From the NCBI GenBank assembly GCA_965365655.1, contig CBDUCN010000176.1, positions 1 through 10,589 on the forward strand: DNA of 10,589 bases, read 5' to 3'. This DNA is from JBFHNV01 sp965365655. Lineage in GTDB: Bacteria; Pseudomonadota; Gammaproteobacteria; HK1. Positions 1-5,437 of the stretch are shown piece after piece (within the stretch, counting starts at the first letter, position 1; each line of letters starts with the position of its first letter). Position numbers and translations under genes: made by a program. The notes beneath the pieces were generated by a model that was given only the letters and a program-made list of their open reading frames with translations, searched no databases and was not told the origin of the DNA.

Positions 1-286
1 TTGCGGGACGGCACACTAGGCGGCTGTTCCGCAACGCGTTGCACGCGAGGCCGCTGCGCGCGGGCGCCGTGCGCCGGCATGCGTGATCGGATGACGGCAT
101 TCCGACGCCGGCCGGCGCGGTGCGGGCCGCGGGGATCCGCTGTGAGTACACCCCGTTACGCTCGACGGCCGCGTCCCCGCGGCCGACGGTCTGCGCGACC
201 CGCACCGAACCGTCCTCATCCGAACACGAATGCGTGCGCGGGCGGCGCGGCGGGCTCGTCGGTGTGGCACGGTTCGCGATGCCCGT
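1..286. other. Non-coding edge region, no gene supported
   Basis: I see no credible gene here. Open frames exist on both strands, but they are arginine/alanine-rich, mutually overlapping and resemble no family, as expected from open frames in very GC-rich DNA. The stretch lies downstream of the MBOAT gene, which ends at 287 on the minus strand. The only structure seen is a perfect 12-bp palindrome, GCAACGCGTTGC, at 31-42, of unknown meaning. No T-run terminator was found. Confidence 0.6.
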
Positions 287-1654
287 TCAGAACTGGAAGT
301 AGATGAACTCGGGCGTGCGCCAGCCGCCGGTCGCGATGGCGAGCGCGGCGAGCGTGGCGCCCGTGGCCAGCGCCCAGGCCCGGCGCGGCACGAGGATCGC
401 GTGCGCGATCTGCTGGCTGGTGGGCCCGAGGACGGCGATCAGCAGCGCGGGGACGAGCAGCCACGTGCGCTCCAGGCCGATCGGCGCGATGTCGGCGGCA
501 CTCCACAGCGACGTGAACAGCTGCGCGGCGCTCGCGAAGTCCGCCGCGCGGAACGGGATCCACGCGAGCATCACGAACGCGAAGGTGAGCGTGACTCCCA
601 CCCCGGCCGGCACCCGCAGGCCCGCACGGCGCACGGCATGGTTCACGGCGAGCCCCGCGCCGTGCAGGCCGCCCCACAGCACGAAGGTCCACGCCGCACC
701 GTGCCACAGGCCGCCCAGCAGCATCGTGAGCGTCAGCGCGAGCGCCTGGCGCGCCGCGCCGCGCCGGGCGCCGCCGAGCGCGAAGTACAGATAGTCGCGC
801 AGGAACGTCGACAGCGTGATGTGCCAGCGGCGCCAGAAGTCGATCAGCGACACGGCACGGTAGGGTGCGTTGAAGTTCTCCGGCAGCGTGAGGCCGAACA
901 GCAGCGCGAGCCCGATAGCCATGTCGGAGTAGCCGGAGAAGTCGAAGTAGATCTGGAAGCCGAAGGCCAGTACGCCGCTCCACGCGTCGGGACCCGCGAT
1001 CGGTGTGCCGGCGAGCGCCGCGGTGAATACCGGGTCGGCGATGCGCGCGAGCTCGTCGGCGAAGGCGACCTTCTTCACCAGCCCGCAGGCGAGCAGCACC
1101 AGGCCCCGGCCGGCTCGCTCGTATGCGCCGTCGCGCAGCGGCGGCAGGCGGTACTGGCCGATGATCTGGTCGTGGCGCACGATCGGCCCGGCGATGAGCT
1201 GCGGGAAGAAGCTCACGAACAGCGCGTAGTCCGCGAACGCGTACAGCGGCGCATGGCCGCGCGCGCGATCCACGAGGTACGAGATCTGCTGGAACGTGAA
1301 GAAGCTGATCCCGAGCGGCAGGATGATGCCGAAGCCGTCGTGCTGCGCGCCGGTCAGCGTGGCCAGGGTGCCGGCGAAGAAGTCCGCGTACTTGAACACG
1401 CCCAGCAGCGCGAGGTTGGCGGTCACGCCGATCGGTGCCAGCAGCCTGCGCGGCGCATGGCGGGCGAGCAGCCAGTTGACCGCGATGGAACCGGCCAGCA
1501 GCGGCACCAGACGCGCCTCCCAGTAGCCGTAGAACACGAAGGAGGCGGCCACGAGCGTCCAGGTGCGCAGGCGCGGGTGCTGCGCCACCCGATAGAACAG
1601 CAGCAGGGTCAGCGGCAGGAAGACGAGCAGGAAGATCTGGGAGTTGAAGAGCAT
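287..1654 (-). CDS. MBOAT family membrane-bound O-acyltransferase (AlgI-like)
   Basis: This is a 455-residue multi-pass inner-membrane protein of the MBOAT family, close in form to AlgI. Such proteins move acyl groups, often acetyl, across the membrane onto polysaccharides or other exported molecules. Visible hallmarks are the N-terminus MLFNSQIFLLVFLPL, the motif FWRRWHITLSTFLRDYLY with His278, the motif GGLWHGAAWTF with His318 (equivalent to the invariant catalytic His of AlgI), many hydrophobic helices, and the C-terminus FIYFQF common in the family. Length is normal and the frame is intact. I chose the ATG at 1654 because it matches family N-termini; an in-frame ATG at 1723 adds 23 unrelated residues. 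Neither has a well-spaced Shine-Dalgarno. It is the last of three co-oriented genes, 169 bp after the binding-protein gene. The SGNH/AlgJ-like partner usual for such enzymes is not in the window, so the acceptor is unknown. Confidence 0.93.
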   Translation of the reverse strand: MLFNSQIFLLVFLPLTLLLFYRVAQHPRLRTWTLVAASFVFYGYWEARLVPLLAGSIAVNWLLARHAPRRLLAPIGVTANLALLGVFKYADFFAGTLATLTGAQHDGFGIILPLGISFFTFQQISYLVDRARGHAPLYAFADYALFVSFFPQLIAGPIVRHDQIIGQYRLPPLRDGAYERAGRGLVLLACGLVKKVAFADELARIADPVFTAALAGTPIAGPDAWSGVLAFGFQIYFDFSGYSDMAIGLALLFGLTLPENFNAPYRAVSLIDFWRRWHITLSTFLRDYLYFALGGARRGAARQALALTLTMLLGGLWHGAAWTFVLWGGLHGAGLAVNHAVRRAGLRVPAGVGVTLTFAFVMLAWIPFRAADFASAAQLFTSLWSAADIAPIGLERTWLLVPALLIAVLGPTSQQIAHAILVPRRAWALATGATLAALAIATGGWRTPEFIYFQF

Positions 1655-1677
1655 CGCGGGACCGTGACCGGGGCGGG

Positions 1678-1695
1678 CGCCGCCGTGCGGCGGCG
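1678..1695. repeat. Perfect inverted repeat just upstream of the MBOAT start
   Basis: Arms CGCCGCCG (1678-1685) and CGGCGGCG (1688-1695) are exact reverse complements around TG. In minus-strand mRNA this would fold about 23 nt before the MBOAT start codon. It could affect translation, or it could be chance in DNA this GC-rich. Confidence 0.3.
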
Positions 1696-1751
1696 AGCGT
1701 AACAGGATGGTGGAAAAGCGCATCCCTCGCGTCTGCGTCTCGCGGCGCGCA

Positions 1752-1769
1752 GGACGCGGCGTCGCGTCC
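1752..1769. repeat. Perfect 7-bp hairpin between binding-protein and MBOAT genes
   Basis: GGACGCG (1752-1758) and CGCGTCC (1763-1769) pair exactly around a GCGT loop. It lies 55 nt past the stop of the binding-protein gene in the direction of its transcription. No U-tract follows, so it is not a canonical intrinsic terminator. It may be an mRNA-stabilising 3' structure or chance. Confidence 0.3.
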
Positions 1770-1823
1770 GGCCGTCAGCGAACGCGCATCGGCGTGCTCG
1801 GGCGATGCCGGCGCGCGCGCGGC

Positions 1824-2636
1824 TCAGTCGCGGCCCAGCGAGCGCGCGAAGCGGGCGAGGTAGCGACAGCCCGCGGCGGCCCGGCTGCCGTACCACGAGG
1901 TCATCTCGCCGTCGACGAAGTGCACCGCGAGCGCGGGGTCGCGTGCCAGGGCGCGCAGCTCCGCGGCGTGCTTTGGCCGGAACGGATAGGGCTCGCTGGA
2001 CAGCAGCACCGCGTCCACGCCCCGCAGCAGGGCCGGCGACGGGTCGACCTCGGGGTAGCGGCGCGACGGGTCGTGGGCGGCGGTGTCCAGCCCGGCGTCG
2101 GCCAGCGTCCGCGACACGTAGGTGTCGCGGGACACGGTCATCCACGGCTCGCGCCAGATCAGGTACAGCACCTTGCGGCGCGCGCGGCCTGCGACCGCGG
2201 TCCGCAGCGCGTCACGCGCGGTCTCGAAGTCCGCTGCGAGGCGCTGCGCGTGCGCGTCGCGGCCGAACACGCCCCCGAGCAGCCGGAGCAGGGCCGGGTT
2301 GTCCGCGGGCGCGAGCGGGTGGGTGGCGACGACCTGCACGCCCATCGCCTCGAGCGCTTCGGCGTCCTCGCGTCGGTTCTCGTCGACGTTGAGCACGGCG
2401 TGGGTCGGGGCCAGCTCGCGGATGCGATCCAGGCGCGGCGTCTTGGTGCCGCCGACCCGCGGCACCGCGTCCACCGCGGGCCGCGGGTGGACGCAGAAGG
2501 TCGTGCGGCCCACCACCTGCGGACCGAGGCCAAGATCGAACAGCGCCTCGGTGAGGCTGGGAACCAGGCTGACGATGCGGGCGTGCGCGCCGGCGCGCAG
2601 GTGATGCCTGCCGGCGGCGTCGCGCAGCGTGCTCAT
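1824..2636 (-). CDS. BtuF/TroA-like helical-backbone metal or cobalamin binding protein lacking a signal peptide
   Basis: This 270-residue protein belongs to the class III periplasmic-binding-protein fold (Fe-siderophore/B12, BtuF-like). It has RIVSLVPSLTEAL at residues 20-32, GRTTFCVHP at 43-51, RVGGTKTPRLDRI at 60-72 and LNVDENR at 82-88. The C-terminal half has LYLIWREPWMTVSRDTYVS (158-175), SSEPYPF (213-219) and VDGEMTSWYGSRA (241-253). These blocks are typical of the subfamily usually annotated as cobalamin-binding protein or helical backbone metal receptor. Unlike BtuF it has no N-terminal hydrophobic leader, so a cytoplasmic location is inferred, and no ABC permease or ATPase gene is nearby. 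The ligand is not determined. I chose the ATG at 2636; an in-frame GTG at 2672 adds 12 residues with no better ribosome site. It starts 88 bp after the DUF2889 gene, so co-transcription is possible. Confidence 0.85.
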   Translation of the reverse strand: MSTLRDAAGRHHLRAGAHARIVSLVPSLTEALFDLGLGPQVVGRTTFCVHPRPAVDAVPRVGGTKTPRLDRIRELAPTHAVLNVDENRREDAEALEAMGVQVVATHPLAPADNPALLRLLGGVFGRDAHAQRLAADFETARDALRTAVAGRARRKVLYLIWREPWMTVSRDTYVSRTLADAGLDTAAHDPSRRYPEVDPSPALLRGVDAVLLSSEPYPFRPKHAAELRALARDPALAVHFVDGEMTSWYGSRAAAGCRYLARFARSLGRD

Positions 2637-2724
2637 GCCCGTGCCGGCGCCGCGCGCGGATCGGATGCGCACGTGCCGCGGCGGGACACCGTCGGCCGCG
2701 AGCGGGGCGCCGAACGCGACGCGC

Positions 2725-3270
2725 TCACGGGCCGGTGTAGTGCTGCGGGTACAGCTCCTTGACCACCGAGCCGTCGCGGGCGTGGCCGTGGCAGGTGTCC
2801 AGCCAGCGCGGGGGCAGGGACGGGTCGGCCGCCTGGCGGCGCCGGCGCTGGCCGGCCATGGTCTGGAACGCGGTGGTGGCCATCGGGCCCAGCAGCTCGG
2901 AGAGATGCGTGCAGCCCTCGACCCCGCCGAGGCGCTCGGCGACCGCGCGACGGAATCCGGGGCCGATGCGCAGTCCCTCGAGGCGCCGGTAACGGGGCGT
3001 CACGTCCGGGCAGATGCGGTACGGTGCGTGCTCGGTCACGGCCTCCACGGCGTGGATCAGGAGCTCGTCGTCCACCGTGAGGCGCAGCCACATCTGATGC
3101 ACGGGCTCGCCGGCCTCGACGGTACCGCGGTGGACGTTGTCGAAGCCGTAGGTCTTGGTATCCACGAGGTGCCCTTCGATGTCCCACAATCCGTCGTCGC
3201 GCCGGAAACCGGCGCAGTGGACGTGGCGGTCGTGCAGGCGTTCTCGGGCGGCGGGGGGCGACAGGGGCAT
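2725..3270 (-). CDS. DUF2889 domain-containing protein
   Basis: This 181-residue soluble protein matches the DUF2889 family throughout. It begins MPLSPP, then has DGLWDIEGHLVDTKTYGF (26-43), a VHQMWLRLTVDDELLIHAVEA-like block (57-77), LRIGPGFRRAVAERLGG (100-116), the strongly conserved GCTHLSELLGPMATTAFQT (119-137), and a C-terminal DTCHGHARDGSVVKELYP block (158-175). The Asp/Glu/His/Cys residues in the conserved blocks suggest a small catalytic or metal-binding domain, but no biochemical function is known to me and I assign none. The ATG at 3270 is supported by a GGAG at 3279-3282 (minus strand), 8 bases upstream. It is divergent from the PHA synthase gene and shares the 131-bp promoter region 3271-3401. 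The shared region is the only visible hint of a link to PHA metabolism. Confidence 0.9.
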   Translation of the reverse strand: MPLSPPAARERLHDRHVHCAGFRRDDGLWDIEGHLVDTKTYGFDNVHRGTVEAGEPVHQMWLRLTVDDELLIHAVEAVTEHAPYRICPDVTPRYRRLEGLRIGPGFRRAVAERLGGVEGCTHLSELLGPMATTAFQTMAGQRRRRQAADPSLPPRWLDTCHGHARDGSVVKELYPQHYTGP

Positions 3271-3307
3271 GCGGCGATCTCCGCTGGGAGCGGGAACGGA
3301 GTTCCCG

Positions 3308-3336
3308 TTGTGAAGTCAACCACGTTGCATTATATT
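3308..3336 (+). promoter_or_regulatory. Predicted sigma70-type promoter of the first PHA synthase gene
   Basis: TTGTGA (3308-3313) and TATATT (3331-3336) are separated by exactly 17 bp and lie in a locally AT-rich island within very GC-rich DNA. The start site would fall near 3343, giving a leader of about 60 nt before the ATG at 3402. The -10 box overlaps the TTGCA-type repeats, so a repressor bound there would block polymerase. Confidence 0.6.
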
Positions 3337-3346
3337 GCAGTGCAAC
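3324..3346. promoter_or_regulatory. TGCA-rich palindromic operator candidate (PhaR-like site)
   Basis: The core TTGCAGTGCAA (3335-3345) is a perfect 11-bp palindrome around a central G. A further TTGCA lies exactly 10 bp upstream (3325-3329), so GTTGCA (3324-3329) and TGCAAC (3341-3346) also form an outer inverted repeat. The sites cover the predicted -10 box and start of the PHA synthase promoter. PhaR-type regulators of PHA genes are known to bind TGC/GCA-rich inverted sites, so this is a good operator candidate. No phaR gene is present in the window, so the assignment is inferred. Confidence 0.5.
3329..3334 (-). promoter_or_regulatory. Possible -10 box for the divergent DUF2889 gene
   Basis: Read on the minus strand, 3329-3334 is a perfect TATAAT. 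Transcription would start near 3322, giving a leader of about 50 nt before the DUF2889 ATG. No convincing -35 lies at the right distance (GGACCC at 17 bp), so an activator or a weak promoter is implied. The box overlaps the plus-strand promoter and the TTGCA repeats. Confidence 0.35.
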
Positions 3347-3401
3347 AAAACGGGTCCGGGGCCGCACAGACGAGCCACCGGCGTCCCGGAGCGCCAGGCT
3401 G

Positions 3402-5192
3402 ATGGGGAAGAAGAAGATGTCAGCGGTCAGCGACGAGGTGTCGATCCCCACGGCGATCGACCTGTTCAACACCACCACCAAGCTCACGCGCACGGGCATC
3501 GACCTGTGGCTGCACAATATCACCCGTCCCGCCCAGCCCGGTGACGACCCGCTGCGCCTCGGCGAGGCCAGCATGGCGCTCGGCATGAGCCTGATGCGCG
3601 ACCCGCTCACCCTGCTGCGCATCCAGACCGGCATGCTGGCTGACTACATGGCCCTCGTCTCGCGCCTGGTCAGCGCCGAGCAGATGCCGCCGCCCGTGGC
3701 GCCGGCACGCGGCGATCGGCGCTTCCGCGACGAGGCGTGGGAGGACAATCCCGTCTTCGATCTGATCAAGCAGAGCTACCTGATCGCCGGGCGCGCCATC
3801 ATGGAGGTCGTGAACCGCGCCGACGGCCTGGACGACGAGACGCGCCAGCGCCTGGAGTTCGCGACCCAGCAGATCGTGGACGCGCTCGCGCCCAGCAACT
3901 TCGCGCTCACCAACCCCACGGTGCTGCGCACGGCGCTGGACACCGGCGGGCGCAACCTCGTCGACGGGCTGAACAACCTCCTCGACGACCTCGCGGCCAC
4001 CGGGCGCATCGAGGCGCCGATGGCGCAGGCCACCCACTTCGAGGTGGGTGAGGATCTCGCGGTGACCCCCGGCAAGGTCGTCTACCAGAACGAGATGATG
4101 CAGCTCGTGCAGTACGACGCGACCACCGAGAAGGTGAACCGTCGCCCGCTGCTGTTGCTGCCGCCGTGGATGAACAAGTTCTACGTGATGGATCTGCGCC
4201 CCGGCAACTCCTTCATCCAGTGGCTGGTGGACCAGGGGCACACGGTGTTCGTGGTGTCGTGGGTGAATCCGGGGCCGGAGCTCGCACACAAGAGCTTCGA
4301 GGACTACATGGCGCAGGGGCCGCTCGCGGCGCTGGACGCGATCGAGAAGGCGAGCGGCGAGCGCGAGGTGAACGTCGTGGGCTACTGCCTGGGCGGCATC
4401 CTGCTCGCCGCCACGCTCGCGTGGATGGCGGCAAAGGGCGACGACCGCGTGCGCAGCGCGACGCTGCTCACGACGATGGTGGACTTCAGCGACACCGGCG
4501 AGGTGTCGCTGTTCATCGACGAGGCTGGCATGGACAGCCTGGAGAAGAAGATCTGGGAGCAGGGCTACCTCGACGGACGCTCGGTGTACGACACCTTCCG
4601 ATCGCTGCGCGCCAACGACCTGATCTGGTCGTTCTACGTCAACAGCTACCTGATGGGGAACAAGCCGGCTGCCTTCGACCTGCTGTACTGGAACTCCGAT
4701 TCCACGAACATGCCCGCGGCGATGCACACCTACTTCATGCGCAACATGTACCTGAAGAACAGGCTGCGCGAGCCCGGGGCGCTGCGGCTGAAGGGCGTGC
4801 CCATCGACGTGCGCAAGGTCACCACGCCGACCTACATCCTGTCCACGGTCGAGGACCACATCGCGCCGTGGAAGACCACCTACCACACCACGCAGCTGTT
4901 CTCCGGGCCGGTGAAGTTCGTGCTCGGCGAGTCCGGGCACATCGCCGGCGTGATCAATCCGCCGGCCAAGAAGAAGTACGGCTACTGGACCAACGCCGAG
5001 TCGCCGGCGTCGCCGGACGAATGGCACGAGACGGCGCGCCACCACGCCGGCTCCTGGTGGCCGGACTGGAACCGCTGGATGAGCCGTCACGGCGGCGGCA
5101 AGATTGCGGCGCGCAAGCCCGGAGCCGGCGGGCTGCCGGCCCTGGAGGCCGCGCCCGGCAGCTACGTGCTCAAGCGCAACCCCCAGGGCTGA
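3402..5192 (+). CDS. phaC: Class I poly(3-hydroxyalkanoate) synthase, complete
   Basis: PhaC polymerises (R)-3-hydroxyacyl-CoA, typically 3-hydroxybutyryl-CoA, into PHA with release of CoA at the granule surface. The 596-residue length fits class I. Residues 1-100 form the variable N-terminal region; the conserved domain starts at about GDRRFRDEAWEDNPVFD. The lipase-like box is GYCLGG with nucleophile Cys329. Asp485 (in VEDHIAPW) and His513 (in GESGHIAG) complete the triad. Their spacing is close to that of the Cupriavidus necator enzyme (Cys319, Asp480, His508). The ATG at 3402 has GGAG at 3388-3391, 10 bases upstream; an in-frame ATG at 3417, preceded by GGGGAAG, would remove the lysine-rich MGKKK and is a realistic alternative. 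The gene is monocistronic in appearance: no phaA or phaB follows, and the next gene is a kinase 245 bp away. A second, distinct synthase starts at 9404. The enzyme looks catalytically intact; its substrate chain length cannot be read from sequence. Confidence 0.97.
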   Translation: MGKKKMSAVSDEVSIPTAIDLFNTTTKLTRTGIDLWLHNITRPAQPGDDPLRLGEASMALGMSLMRDPLTLLRIQTGMLADYMALVSRLVSAEQMPPPVAPARGDRRFRDEAWEDNPVFDLIKQSYLIAGRAIMEVVNRADGLDDETRQRLEFATQQIVDALAPSNFALTNPTVLRTALDTGGRNLVDGLNNLLDDLAATGRIEAPMAQATHFEVGEDLAVTPGKVVYQNEMMQLVQYDATTEKVNRRPLLLLPPWMNKFYVMDLRPGNSFIQWLVDQGHTVFVVSWVNPGPELAHKSFEDYMAQGPLAALDAIEKASGEREVNVVGYCLGGILLAATLAWMAAKGDDRVRSATLLTTMVDFSDTGEVSLFIDEAGMDSLEKKIWEQGYLDGRSVYDTFRSLRANDLIWSFYVNSYLMGNKPAAFDLLYWNSDSTNMPAAMHTYFMRNMYLKNRLREPGALRLKGVPIDVRKVTTPTYILSTVEDHIAPWKTTYHTTQLFSGPVKFVLGESGHIAGVINPPAKKKYGYWTNAESPASPDEWHETARHHAGSWWPDWNRWMSRHGGGKIAARKPGAGGLPALEAAPGSYVLKRNPQG

Positions 5193-5226
5193 GAGCTCGT
5201 GAGTCCTTCGCCCGCGTGCGGCGCGT

Positions 5227-5279
5227 GCCGGGCGCCGGCGTTGGCTGACGTGAAGACGACGGCGATCCGGCTCGCCGGA
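5227..5279 (+). terminator. Weak GC-rich stem-loops after the PHA synthase gene
   Basis: Two short perfect hairpins follow the phaC stop: GCCGG-GCG-CCGGC at 5227-5239 and TCCGG-CTCG-CCGGA at 5266-5279. Neither is followed by a T-run, so an intrinsic terminator is not clear. They may act as 3' structures or Rho-related sites, or be chance in GC-rich DNA. Confidence 0.25.
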
Positions 5280-5367
5280 CCCGGTTGGTTCCACGTCGGG
5301 CGCGTTGCCTCGCGCGCCGCACGACCGGCTCGCGACGGCGCGCGGAAGACTCACGGGCCCTGAGCCG

Positions 5368-5387
5368 GCGTCCCGCGGGCGGGACGC
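5368..5387. repeat. Perfect 20-bp inverted repeat upstream of the kinase promoter
   Basis: GCGTCCCGC (5368-5376) and GCGGGACGC (5379-5387) are exact reverse complements around GG. The element ends 13 bp before a TATACT -10-like box, so it sits where the -35 region and spacer would be. It could be an operator for a regulator of the kinase gene, or a 3' hairpin for read-through from phaC. Confidence 0.4.
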
Positions 5388-5400
5388 GGTCCGCGTCGCC

Positions 5401-5406
5401 TATACT
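5401..5406 (+). promoter_or_regulatory. Possible -10 box of the hybrid kinase gene
   Basis: TATACT lies 31 bp before the kinase ATG and would give a leader of about 25 nt. At the usual spacing the -35 position is GGGCGG, inside the inverted repeat, which is a poor match. No Shine-Dalgarno precedes the ATG at 5438. Confidence 0.4.
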
Positions 5407-5437
5407 TCGGGCCCGCCGCCGTCCGCCGCGCGTCTCC

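Noticed and set aside
31..42. GCAACGCGTTGC palindrome as an operator
   Set aside because: It is a short palindrome in GC-rich DNA with no promoter or gene start nearby, so there is nothing to distinguish it from chance.
230..1702. 490-codon open frame on the plus strand
   Set aside because: It is antisense to the MBOAT gene. The product is Arg/Gln/Glu-rich and repetitive, without domains, while the opposite strand has a clear family match.
1824..3270. Defence or toxin-antitoxin system among the minus-strand genes
   Set aside because: The proteins match a BtuF-like binding fold and DUF2889. No nuclease, toxin or phage-related motif is visible, and neighbours are metabolic.
3420..5354. 644-codon open frame on the minus strand
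   Set aside because: It lies antisense to the complete PHA synthase. Its translation is His/Arg/Val-rich with no family likeness, a usual by-product of third-position GC bias in the real gene.
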